Shown: in pieces, positions 26,506 through 34,798 of the stretch | How positions within the stretch are numbered: position 1 is the first letter of the stretch | Layout: the number at the start of each line of letters is the position of its first letter | Source: JACDAE01 sp963717195 | Lineage (GTDB): Bacteria; Chloroflexota; Ktedonobacteria; Ktedonobacterales; Ktedonobacteraceae | Direction: 5' to 3' | Length of the DNA stretch: 64,000 nucleotides | Assembly (NCBI GenBank): GCA_963717195.1 | Contig: CAVQVR010000019.1 | Span: 135,514 to 199,513 of the forward strand | Translations under genes and position numbers: made by a program | The notes under the pieces: generated by a model | The model's input: the letters and a program-made list of their open reading frames with translations, nothing else | What the model was told of the DNA's origin: nothing | The model's database searches: none

Positions 26506-26527
26506 CCCGTCTCATTAGTGAGACGGG
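26506..26527. terminator. Short hairpin CCCGTCTCA/TGAGACGGG
   Basis: A perfect nine-base stem with a 4-nt loop, upstream of the HEAT-like gene and downstream of the toroid gene, both minus strand. On the minus strand it is followed by GCAGTTTTTT, so it can terminate transcription coming from the toroid gene. Confidence 0.65.
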
Positions 26528-26713
26528 TAGGAAGTCACATCCTCCTGCCACCATTTTATCACATCATTTTCTGATCTACGTTCATTTCTTATGCTACTGC
26601 ACCCACGAGGATTGGTGTTCCGAAAACCTGCCAGCGTTCGAAGAGCCGAAGTCGGACAAGAATCTCTCAGGCTTGTTGTGACCGTTGTTGAGGTAAGCCC
26701 AGTATTGGGCCAG

Positions 26714-28120
26714 TTAGGAAGAGCGCCCTCGAAGTTTTGCTTGGATGCTGCCTACTAATATAGACACTTTCTGATTAAAAAGGCAAGTATCAAACCACTT
26801 TAGAAGGCCAAAACTAGCCAATCCGATAGAAATAATGGTCCACCAAAATTGGAGTTGATCGTTATAGCTCAGTAGTTTTCCATACCATCCTTGTAAAGTT
26901 GGGAAAAGTTGTACTAAGGGGATAAATCGGAGAAAGAGGCTCAGAGAAAGTATACTAAGGAGCATGACAAGGAGATTTCGCTGACGTCTGGCATTTCGTA
27001 GAAGTTTTTGCTGTGTGGCCACACGAATAGTAGCATATCTATGCCAATTATATAAAGACCAAAGAGCATAAGCGGTAGTAAATGAAAGGGCGTGCCCTCT
27101 TGTATGTCCATAATTTTCGTGTCCCCAGCCCTGTTCTTTTGTGAGCCTGTTGCACTGAAACCATTGAATAGGAGCAAAGCAAATATCATCGAATGGATCA
27201 CATTTCATTGCTAGCAAAGGAATCACGAATGAGGGAGTAAAAGTCACGATAGTCATAGCAGGTCCATGTACAGGAGCTCTTACAACAATGTGTCTAAATG
27301 TCCATATACCTGGATGTCTCATCCGAGCAGAGTCGTGGAGTGTTTGTCTCAGATAGATCTGTCCCCCCTTAATCAGCTCTTTATCTTCATCTTGAGGATC
27401 GTTAGCTTCGTTAAGTGCCCAAATTGCACAAAGGGTTGCGGTTGGATCTGCTTCACTTCTCTCCTCTATTTGTTCTTCCCAGTAAATGGATTTCCCACTT
27501 CTATGCCCAGATTTACGAATCAGTTCGATCGTGTTAGTACTTGCCTTGTTGATTTTTCTCAGTTCAGTTTCCGTCAAATTGATACCGGAGGAAGGTGTAA
27601 TAACACATCGAAGGGCATGTAAGACTATGCCCGTTGTAAAAAGATTTATAAGGTCATCAGGGTACCGACCCCAGCCACCATTTTCTTGGCGCTGATCAAC
27701 CAACCACAGCGCACTTCGCTTAATCTCATTAAGTTGATCACCTTTATATCCTGTCCCTAACAAAGCCCAAATAGCTAACCCTGTAATCCATGGAGACGCG
27801 CCTTCCGCGGCATCCCATGCGGCTTCTTCTACATGTTCTACTCGACCGCTGTAGACAACATTAGCTTCGCTCTTTAGCAAAAGAATTGTTTCTTGGAAAC
27901 GCCTACATAACTCATCCGAGAGCTTATCGATATAATGAAGAGCGAGCAGCGTTGTCGCTGTTGTTGAGGTAAAGAAAGCAGAATTTCCTTCTTTTGCACA
28001 AGTAAGACAAAGAGGAACTCCTTTCCCATCAACAAAACTTGTCCTTAGTGCATCTACACTTTCTATAAATGCCCTTGAGGTTGGGGTGATCCAGATTGAG
28101 CTACGGCTGTTGGTAGCCAT
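26714..28120 (-). CDS. Alpha/alpha-toroid (prenyltransferase/squalene cyclase-like) membrane protein
   Basis: 468 residues. Residues about 40-360 show repeated helix pairs with the Gly/Trp-rich turns of the terpenoid cyclase/prenyltransferase toroid (LWLVDQRQENGGWGRYPDD, TATLCAIWALNEAND, EQGWGHENYGHTRGHALSFT). No DxDD or other cyclase motif is visible, so it is probably not a cyclase. Two transmembrane helices near the C-terminus (about 383-402 and 424-442) anchor it. A CLTCAKEG motif sits near residue 40. It follows the cytidine deaminase gene by 48 bp on the same strand, so they are probably co-transcribed. Function is unknown. Confidence 0.65.
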   Translation of the reverse strand: MATNSRSSIWITPTSRAFIESVDALRTSFVDGKGVPLCLTCAKEGNSAFFTSTTATTLLALHYIDKLSDELCRRFQETILLLKSEANVVYSGRVEHVEEAAWDAAEGASPWITGLAIWALLGTGYKGDQLNEIKRSALWLVDQRQENGGWGRYPDDLINLFTTGIVLHALRCVITPSSGINLTETELRKINKASTNTIELIRKSGHRSGKSIYWEEQIEERSEADPTATLCAIWALNEANDPQDEDKELIKGGQIYLRQTLHDSARMRHPGIWTFRHIVVRAPVHGPAMTIVTFTPSFVIPLLAMKCDPFDDICFAPIQWFQCNRLTKEQGWGHENYGHTRGHALSFTTAYALWSLYNWHRYATIRVATQQKLLRNARRQRNLLVMLLSILSLSLFLRFIPLVQLFPTLQGWYGKLLSYNDQLQFWWTIISIGLASFGLLKWFDTCLFNQKVSILVGSIQAKLRGRSS

Positions 28121-28168
28121 TATATGCTCCTACTCATGAGATAATGAACTATGACTATATACGACAGT

Positions 28169-28609
28169 TCAAATGTCAAGGCGAAAAGCAAATGGAAGGA
28201 GATCATCTAGGTGCAAATCTTTGTCAATACCATCTACATAGTACACAGCTTCAGGAGCAAGTTCTGCCAGCCATTGTCGGCAGGCACCACATGGAGAGCG
28301 TGAGGAGGGAGGATCCTCAGGAGAGGCATCAATACATGCAACTGCTACTTGGCTGATAATTGGCGAAGTTCTCAACTGTTCATTTTGAGACGAATCGTTT
28401 CTATAAGATGTACAAGCCGCTGCTAGAGCATTTCGTTCAGCACAAAGGGATAATCCATACGAAGCATTTTCTACATTCACCCCGGTGACAATGCGAGGTC
28501 CCTCAGTTGTTTCTACTACAAGCGCTGCACCTACACGGAAATGCGAGTAAGGAGCATACGCGCGAAGTGCTGCCTTGCGTGCTAAAGCTAGTAAGTCTTC
28601 TCGATGCAT
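28169..28609 (-). CDS. cdd: Cytidine deaminase
   Basis: 146 residues, the size of tetrameric Cdd. The zinc site is Cys56-Ala-Glu58 (LCAERNALAAA) with Cys107 and Cys110 (SPCGACRQWLAEL); Glu58 is the proton shuttle. The N-terminal AYAPYSHFRVGAAL is the substrate-binding signature. It converts cytidine and deoxycytidine to uridine forms for pyrimidine salvage. An extra loop of about ten polar residues (SYRNDSSQNEQLRTS) separates the two zinc motifs. It is the first gene of a pair with the toroid protein, close to the left boundary of the transposon. Confidence 0.93.
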   Translation of the reverse strand: MHREDLLALARKAALRAYAPYSHFRVGAALVVETTEGPRIVTGVNVENASYGLSLCAERNALAAACTSYRNDSSQNEQLRTSPIISQVAVACIDASPEDPPSSRSPCGACRQWLAELAPEAVYYVDGIDKDLHLDDLLPFAFRLDI

Positions 28610-28621
28610 ATTGTTCTTCCT

Positions 28622-29066
28622 TGGAAGCTCTATTGGGGTTCCGTTCTACGAACCCTATCTATATAAACCAAATAAGTGTATTCATTATACTCTTTCCCAT
28701 CTTATTATAGCATTTCTCTTCCTTGCAAGTTCCTGAGCCCAAATAGTCAGCTCACCGATCTGCTGGCCAGTACTCCGGAGTAGCGCGATCTGTGAGAGCG
28801 GTAATCAGCCTTGGGATAATGGTGTGATAGTTGGTTACAACAATGTGACAACGCCATGATAAACTTTTACGTGTATCCTAGCCTTTCTCATTGTTCTGTC
28901 TGATCAAGGATGTTGATCATATTCTTCCCACCAAGTATATTTACTATAAGCAAATAGCACCTGCTTGTCAGATGTACATGCTTGAGCCTGAAGAGGAGTG
29001 TATCACATCTTCGGAGAAATGAGCAACTTCTCAGGGAAAAACGGACACATTTTCAGGAAAGCTACC
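28622..29066. other. Intergenic DNA left of the transposon
   Basis: 445 bp between cdd and the transposon. On the minus strand two TATAAT boxes (around 28690 and 28710) could serve cdd. No gene or repeat was found otherwise. Confidence 0.4.
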
Positions 29067-29071
29067 ACACA
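29067..29071. repeat. Target site duplication, left copy (ACACA)
   Basis: ACACA immediately precedes the left terminus TGGTAG and is repeated at 38847-38851 after the right terminus. Five bases is the size made by Tn7-type transposases. Confidence 0.85.
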
Positions 29072-29076
29072 TGGTA

Positions 29077-29164
29077 GTTTGCATGACCCCTCGAACAGAA
29101 ACGAGCGTGAAAAGAAGGAATGTTCGATAGCTCATGCAAAAATAGTTGTGTGAACCATCGAACA
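29077..29164. repeat. Left-end transposase-site cluster
   Basis: Three copies of the end motif: 29077-29096 and 29146-29164 point outward to the left (…CGAACA on the plus strand), while 29121-29140 (TGTTCGATAGCTCATGCAAA) points the other way. The last two form a 44-bp inverted pair. In Tn7 all left-end sites share one orientation, so the flipped copy is unusual. Confidence 0.65.
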
Positions 29165-29322
29165 CTTTTGCCAAAGTTCTCTCGATAGGAAGTTGTCGGC
29201 TCCGTTTTTCTAGCTAACGAGAGCCAACAAAGAGGCAAGGATGTACTCTATGTTTCGTGAAGTAAATTTTTTCACTCCACGTCACCACGCCAAACAGCTT
29301 GACCTGGGGAACATTACACCTC

Positions 29323-29518
29323 TGTCAGTAGCATCCATGATGAAGGGGTGTGTCATACGTTTTGTGGAGTAGACCTCGTTCCTTTGAATGAGTTGTTCAA
29401 AACGGCTTCATATCAGCCATGAAGCACTTCTGTCAGTGGCATCTATGGTTCTATCGCCAAAAAGGGTGTGTCATACGGCACACCCTTTACGCTCAAATCC
29501 CTGTAAAGGGTATGCCGT
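29323..29518. repeat. Left-end internal direct repeat and long hairpin
   Basis: CTGTCAGTRGCATCYATG and GGGTGTGTCATACG each occur twice (29323-29360 and 29431-29476), about 106 bp apart. The second copy runs into a strong hairpin: CGGCACACCCTTTAC (29476-29490) pairs with GTAAAGGGTATGCCG at about 29503-29517 with one mismatch and a 12-nt loop. The region lies between the transposase-site cluster and the membrane pentapeptide gene. It may hold extra TnsB sites (GTCATAC core) or a small structured RNA; no frame was found. Confidence 0.5.
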
Positions 29519-29571
29519 GACGGTTGCCCCTTTGTAACTTCAAAATCTAGTTAGGGACAACGTAGAGTTCT

Positions 29572-31131
29572 TTAAGGCTTCGATTCTTGTTGAGAGGAAG
29601 CAGTATTGCTTCCACCTGGATCAGAGGGCGGTATATTCTCTTGAGCAGATGGAGCCAACTGAGATTGCATATCGTTGCTTTGCGGTGGCGAGGAAGGTAC
29701 AACGGAGGACTGAGATGAATTGGTTGTAGAGTCTTCATCAACGATGGCCCCTTTTGCTTTACAGGCTGCTAACATCTCTTCCGTCAATCCTTTAACTCTC
29801 TGTAAGTTGGTACCTTTAAGCAGAGCCCCGTTCAGATTGGCTCTGCTGAGATCAGCTCCACTCAGGTCAGCCTCACTAAGATCAGCTCCACTGAAGTAGA
29901 CCCCGCTGAGATCGGCCTTACGGAACTTAGCCCTGCTGAGATTAGCCTCGCTGAGCATAGCTCCGTTGAGTTTGGCCAGGTGGAAATTGACCCCACTAAG
30001 GGTGGCACCGCTGAGATGCACCCCACTGAGGGTGGTCCAACTGAGGGTGACTCCGCTGAGAGTAGCCTTGATGAGTGTAGCTCCACTCAGGTTAGCCCTA
30101 CTAAGATCGACTTTACTGAGATCTGCTCCATTAAGGTTAGCCCCACTGAGATCTGCTTCATTAAGGTTAGCCTCACTGAGATCTGCTCCATTGAGATCGG
30201 CTTCAACAAGCCTAGCTTTCATGAGCTTAGCTCTACTGAGATCAGCCTTTTCAAGATTAGCCCTACTAAGATCAGCCTTTTCAAGATGGGCACCGCTGAG
30301 ATTAACCTTTTCAAGATTAGCTTTTCGTAAGACCGCTTCAGGCATCCAAATTTGTCTGAGATCAGCTCCACTGAGGTAAGCAGTATCTAATTGAATACCT
30401 GTTGCATCAAGAGACTGAGGTTCTCTCTCCTGATGACTTCGAGCAAGTGGGAAAGCTTCTTTGAAGACAACAATCAATGCTTGTCTAAGCGTGGTGAGTG
30501 GAATGGCAATAGTTGGATCTTTTGGGGGGTGCGGTGTTTTCGGAAGACGCAGATGCGCAACGGCCAGATCAAAGGTCTGGGTGTAAAACTGTTCATAGCC
30601 TGATCGCAAGAAGGTTCGTAGGAGAATAGCAGCACCAACCCTAGCCCCTTCCTTATCGTCTCCTAGTCCCGTCACAGCGGCCTGGAAGCGCTCTTCTGCT
30701 CGCTTTTCCAGCTCAATTTGGCGCTCTTTCAATTCTTTGTCTTGCGCATCTCGACGCTCTTTCAATTCTTTGTCTTGCGCATCTCGACGCTCCCTACGCC
30801 ACCGCCAGAGGCCCAAGAGTGCGCCGATGACAATCACCAGAGTCGAGAGGAAACTGGAGAGAATCGTTGCTGCATTGCTCCACAACCAATTGCCCCATGT
30901 ATGCTGCTGTCCAGTAACCTGTTGGGTGAGTTGCTCTTTGTTCAATGCGGTGGCAGTCGCATCTTCAGTTGGTGTTACCTGCACCATGACTACGTTTGGT
31001 GCCGCTGTTTCCCGCGTGGTTTCTTGTGCGTTCGCTGTTGACAGTGGAATCAAAGTCAGGCACGTCAGAAGCAACAGTATGTTGACACTAGCAATGCCAA
31101 TATTCCATAGATGTTTCTTGAACCAATGCAT
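29572..31131 (-). CDS. Membrane-anchored pentapeptide-repeat protein (transposon cargo)
   Basis: 519 residues from an ATG at 31131, eight bases after GGAGG. A signal-like first helix (about 8-30) and a second membrane helix (LSSFLSTLVIVIGALLGLW, about 90-110) bracket a periplasmic loop. Next comes a charged coiled coil with an 11-residue unit RRDAQDKELKE repeated twice, matching a 33-bp DNA duplication. Residues about 160-250 form a conserved helical block, then about 35 A(D/N)LSxA pentapeptides build a right-handed quadrilateral beta helix on the cytoplasmic side. The end is Ser/Gln-rich. Pentapeptide proteins often bind or mimic surfaces such as DNA; the role here is unknown. It is the gene nearest the left end. 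Confidence 0.82.
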   Translation of the reverse strand: MHWFKKHLWNIGIASVNILLLLTCLTLIPLSTANAQETTRETAAPNVVMVQVTPTEDATATALNKEQLTQQVTGQQHTWGNWLWSNAATILSSFLSTLVIVIGALLGLWRWRRERRDAQDKELKERRDAQDKELKERQIELEKRAEERFQAAVTGLGDDKEGARVGAAILLRTFLRSGYEQFYTQTFDLAVAHLRLPKTPHPPKDPTIAIPLTTLRQALIVVFKEAFPLARSHQEREPQSLDATGIQLDTAYLSGADLRQIWMPEAVLRKANLEKVNLSGAHLEKADLSRANLEKADLSRAKLMKARLVEADLNGADLSEANLNEADLSGANLNGADLSKVDLSRANLSGATLIKATLSGVTLSWTTLSGVHLSGATLSGVNFHLAKLNGAMLSEANLSRAKFRKADLSGVYFSGADLSEADLSGADLSRANLNGALLKGTNLQRVKGLTEEMLAACKAKGAIVDEDSTTNSSQSSVVPSSPPQSNDMQSQLAPSAQENIPPSDPGGSNTASSQQESKP

Positions 31132-31312
31132 AGCCAGAGCCTCCACAACATATCATATTTCTTCAGATATTCTATCTGAAAAGACGCAAGTTATCGAAGA
31201 ATCTCCAATGCAGAATTAGGTTGCATGTCAAACCTCAGTATCTAGTTCTCATGCTCCTAGTGTTGCATCTGCAGCTCCAGTGGCAAGAAAGTGCTAGCGG
31301 AGCGTTTGAAGA

Positions 31313-32200
31313 TCAAGGCTGTAATTCAGCACTGATATCCTTTGGAGAAATGCCGATACTTACCAGAATGTCAACAACATAGCTAAGGGAAAGATCCATC
31401 GTGAAGTTTGTCACTTCCTTTGTCCGACCATGAGCAAGTTTCAACTCAAGAGGTTGTTGCCTGCTCATAGAACGACGAGCAAAAGACAAGATGTCTGCTT
31501 TCAATTCATATGTCCCTTTCGTAAGAAAAAACTCATAAAGAGCGGAGAGTTCGCATTCTAACGTCACACGGTCCGGCGAGATCTGAAGACAAGGCAACTG
31601 TGCCCAATCCAAACCACATGCAAAGCACGCAAACGGCGGTCTTCCTTGGAAGAATAGAATGAGTGGTCTTCCACAGGTACAATGCGTTTGGAAGGCGACT
31701 TGGTGCAAAGGACAATAGCTCAGATGGAGTAAGGTCACAGTACGCCTGATAGTATGAGCCTGCTTCATACATACTGGGCAGATCCGAAACATCAGACCAG
31801 GAGTCATTTCTTGATCAGGACGACTACGAAAACGCAGTAAGGAGAGGTTGGCACTCCTTCGACGACCAAGCAACAGTCCTGGATGTGGATCGTGAGAAGC
31901 ATAGAGTCGCGCGAGTTCCATGGCATAGGTCGTAGCAAGAAGGCATTCCTGGGAAACCATGAGCAATTGAGCGAAGTACGCAAGAATTGATGATGGCACT
32001 ACAATCAAGGAAGAGCCAGGGCCAAAACCTGGGTGATCAGTCGAATGGAGAAGATACCGAAAGGTGACTCCACTCTCCCAATGATTGGCCTCATCGCAGC
32101 GAAGGAGCACGCTAGCAAGCCATTCATCTTGATATGGTGTCACCCGATGCGGAAAGGTACCCTGCCAAACCGATTCAGATATATGGACATGTTGCATCAT
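31313..32200 (-). CDS. tniQ: TniQ family protein, third copy
   Basis: 295 residues starting at the ATG that overlaps the previous stop (ATGA). The N-terminal TniQ motif is WQGTFPHRVTPYQDEWLASV followed by LLRCDEANHWE. The zinc region holds CPVC, CPLH, CTCG and CFACG in order (about residues 150-215). TniQ/TnsD proteins link the target site to TnsC. It is slightly longer than the other two copies. A 167-bp gap separates it from the membrane pentapeptide gene. Confidence 0.88.
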   Translation of the reverse strand: MMQHVHISESVWQGTFPHRVTPYQDEWLASVLLRCDEANHWESGVTFRYLLHSTDHPGFGPGSSLIVVPSSILAYFAQLLMVSQECLLATTYAMELARLYASHDPHPGLLLGRRRSANLSLLRFRSRPDQEMTPGLMFRICPVCMKQAHTIRRTVTLLHLSYCPLHQVAFQTHCTCGRPLILFFQGRPPFACFACGLDWAQLPCLQISPDRVTLECELSALYEFFLTKGTYELKADILSFARRSMSRQQPLELKLAHGRTKEVTNFTMDLSLSYVVDILVSIGISPKDISAELQP

Positions 32201-33003
32201 TGCGCCGCCCACGGAACAAGGTCCAAACTCACCAGTAAATCAACCAAGTAGCCAAGTGAAGCTTTTGTTAACTCATAGTGTTCCACTGCTTTGACTCTTC
32301 CATCAAGACACTTCAAACGGCTCACTTTTCCCCCCTTTAAGTGCAGACGAATACGTTGCAAAGATTGCGAGAGCAGCAATGGTGTTCCTTCAGCAAGGAA
32401 AAATGCATACCAAGATAAAATTTTTTGTTCCAGTGCGATACGCTCAGGCGAAGCTAGTTTGTGAGGGAGGGCTGCCCAGTCCAAACTACACGTTGGGCAG
32501 GTGAAAGGCCGTGTCTGTGGAGAAAAAAGATGCAAGAGGGAGCCGCATTGGCAGGCGTTCGCGAGAGTAACGTGGTGAAGCGGGCAAAGCGTGATATGAG
32601 GCAAGACCAATACGCGTCTGAGCAATCGTACTTCTCTCAAGCATACAGGGCACACGTGAAATGAAAACCTCATGCTCAATTGCCTCGCATGAGGAGTTGC
32701 AGTCCCAGAGAGGCGGGCGAGTTCGGCCTGATAGGTCGTGGCAAGAAGAAGGTCTCTGGAAACAGCCAGAACCTGTGCCAGACAGTCCAAGATCAGAGAA
32801 GACACCGTGATCATACTGGAACTTTTCGATGAGGATGTTCTGCCAGTTGTACGAAAGAGGTAAGACAAGGTTGTCTTACTTTCCCAATGATTTACTTCAT
32901 CACAACGTAGGAGAAGCCCAGGCAGCCACTCATCTGGCAGTGGCATAACACACTGTGGGAAGGTGTTTTGCCAGGCAATCTCGTTCAGGAATATCTTGTC
33001 CAT
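32197..33003 (-). CDS. tniQ: TniQ family protein, second copy
   Basis: 268 residues. Its ATG shares a base with the stop codon of the first copy. It has the same N-terminal block (WQNTFPQCVMPLPDEWLPGL, LLRCDEVNHWES) and zinc motifs CPVC, CPLH, CQCG and CPTC. The last cysteine pair reads CPTCSLDW, lacking the glycine seen in the other copies. It has a shorter middle segment than copy three. Translational coupling implies equal production of all three proteins. Confidence 0.88.
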   Translation of the reverse strand: MDKIFLNEIAWQNTFPQCVMPLPDEWLPGLLLRCDEVNHWESKTTLSYLFRTTGRTSSSKSSSMITVSSLILDCLAQVLAVSRDLLLATTYQAELARLSGTATPHARQLSMRFSFHVCPVCLREVRLLRRVLVLPHITLCPLHHVTLANACQCGSLLHLFSPQTRPFTCPTCSLDWAALPHKLASPERIALEQKILSWYAFFLAEGTPLLLSQSLQRIRLHLKGGKVSRLKCLDGRVKAVEHYELTKASLGYLVDLLVSLDLVPWAAQ

Positions 33004-33848
33004 CAACCGCTTTCTTCTCCCCAGAAGATGACCTTTGGATCATTGTAGAGATGATATTTGACCAGATTGAGCACAAGGAAACAGAGCGAAGGAACCTGAT
33101 TTGACGCCAGACGCGGATAGGGGCTTTTTGGGTCGTCACTTCGCTTAGGAGGGAACTTCCTTTCCCGGATAATCTCTTCTTGCCATGCATACACTACTGC
33201 ATGAAATGCTTTGTCCATGAGAACAGGATTGCCACAAAAGTAAAAGTACTCGTAACAGGAGAGGATTTGACGGGTAACCGCAATTCGCTCAGGGGTTGGA
33301 GAAACTTTGGGGAGATCAGCCCAAGCTTTTCCACAAGCAGAACAAGTAAAGGGCAATGCTTGCAAGTCGAAGAGACGTAAAGGGGTCCCGCACTGACAGA
33401 TCGAGAGCAAAGTGACTTGATGCCAGGGGCAGTACAACACATACAGCAAAGCCAACGTTCGCTTGAGAAAATGCTTCTCTGCGAGACATGCCGGACAAAC
33501 CCGAAACGTCAAAGACGGCCTCAAGTCTCCTGGAAGTGGATGGAGGAGGCCATAGTAGCGAGTCAGTTCGGGTAGATAGGTGGTGTTACGAACTTCTTGT
33601 ACAGGGAGATCTAACAACGAAGCGATGTACTCGACTTGCTGATGAGTAGGCACACTGAGAGAAGGGAGCATTGGTGGTCTCATCGAACCGGTGGCTTGTT
33701 TGAGAGAGGTCCAGGTTGTTCCACTTACCCAGTGGTTGACCTCATCGCAGCGAAGTAACAACCCAGCAAACCATTCCTCGTACAGTGGAGTTACGCGATG
33801 AGGGAAAGTAGCTCGCCAGCCAGGGTCACTGAAAGCCATGGTATTCAT
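33003..33848 (-). CDS. tniQ: TniQ family protein, first copy
   Basis: 281 residues, start ATG 33848 with AGGAGG seven bases upstream and overlapping the tnsC stop. N-terminal block WRATFPHRVTPLYEEWFAGL, LLRCDEVNHWVS; zinc motifs CPAC, CPWH, CQCG and CSACG. The C-terminal third (about residues 190-281) differs from the other copies and includes KFPPKRSDDPKSPYPRLASN. In Tn7-like elements such C-terminal regions recognise the target DNA, so the divergence may give different targets. Confidence 0.88.
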   Translation of the reverse strand: MNTMAFSDPGWRATFPHRVTPLYEEWFAGLLLRCDEVNHWVSGTTWTSLKQATGSMRPPMLPSLSVPTHQQVEYIASLLDLPVQEVRNTTYLPELTRYYGLLHPLPGDLRPSLTFRVCPACLAEKHFLKRTLALLYVLYCPWHQVTLLSICQCGTPLRLFDLQALPFTCSACGKAWADLPKVSPTPERIAVTRQILSCYEYFYFCGNPVLMDKAFHAVVYAWQEEIIRERKFPPKRSDDPKSPYPRLASNQVPSLCFLVLNLVKYHLYNDPKVIFWGEESG

Positions 33849-34798
33849 CAACCTACCTCCTGATTTGGAGGCAATTCTTCAGGAGGAAGAGCATCAATGA
33901 TGGTCATCTCATCACGCCGCAGAATCATCAATTCAGCCGCCGCCTGGAGCGTCTCCGCCGTGACATTCGTGACCCCTTGCTCATAGGTACGTCGAAGCGA
34001 TATCGTCACCAGTCTGGTCAAATGATCCATAGTCACACGACCCGTTGCATCAGGGTCAAGGATGGGGTGAGTTAACCACCCAAAAATGGTGTCAGCCCAG
34101 AGACGCAACTGGAGATCGGGCAACTGGCTCCGATAAAGATCTTCAAATGCCGTCAAGATCAATCGCACCTCATCAGCAGTGTGACCTAGAACGGTACAGA
34201 TCGGTCGTTCGGTATCCAAACGACGACGAAATTGCCGCCAGAGGACTTCAGGTCGCGCAAAGACCTCTTTGAATGGTGTCACATTCCCACTGTGAGCAAC
34301 CACTAAACAGAGACCGATTGGGTGCTCATACGGTGGAGCGGCAAGGTTATCGGTTAGTTTCTTGAGAAAGGCGAGATGATGCCGTGAGAAATCCTGGGCA
34401 TCATCTGCAACAATACATTCGACCCCTGTTGAAGCCATGATCTCAACAAGCCAGGTACGACGCGCATACCAGGGCATCTTGGGAACCACACCGAAGGCAT
34501 CTGAAAGCGCATAGCCCAGTGCCTGCTCAGTTGCTCCATCCTCCGGTGCCCGGATCGAGAGCACCGGAAGAAACGTTTTTCCATTTGCTTCTTTGTACGC
34601 TCCACTGTGCCTCACAAAGTCATGGATTCCCAGCGACTTCCCGCTACCAGGGACCGCAGCGATGATATGCCAACTCCGATTCTGTCGCGCATTCTGCAAT
34701 ATTCCTTGAAAACGTTTCTCAAAGGGGGTCAAGATGAAATTCCTCTGCAAAACAAAGGGAGGGCGTTCCTGCTCATCAGCAAGTGGCATCGTCATCAT
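33848..34798 (-). CDS. tnsC: TnsC-like AAA+ ATPase, transposition regulator
   Basis: 316 residues. Walker A is VPGSGKS (residues 49-55) and Walker B is ECIVADDAQD (about 127-136). A later FRRRLDTERP segment may hold the sensor/arginine residues. TnsC forms ATP-dependent filaments on DNA, receives the target signal from TniQ and activates TnsB. Its start lies inside the extended tnsAB frame (23-bp overlap) behind a GAGGAG ribosome site, and its stop overlaps the first tniQ, so the transposition genes form one coupled operon. Confidence 0.92.
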   Translation of the reverse strand: MMTMPLADEQERPPFVLQRNFILTPFEKRFQGILQNARQNRSWHIIAAVPGSGKSLGIHDFVRHSGAYKEANGKTFLPVLSIRAPEDGATEQALGYALSDAFGVVPKMPWYARRTWLVEIMASTGVECIVADDAQDFSRHHLAFLKKLTDNLAAPPYEHPIGLCLVVAHSGNVTPFKEVFARPEVLWRQFRRRLDTERPICTVLGHTADEVRLILTAFEDLYRSQLPDLQLRLWADTIFGWLTHPILDPDATGRVTMDHLTRLVTISLRRTYEQGVTNVTAETLQAAAELMILRRDEMTIIDALPPEELPPNQEVG

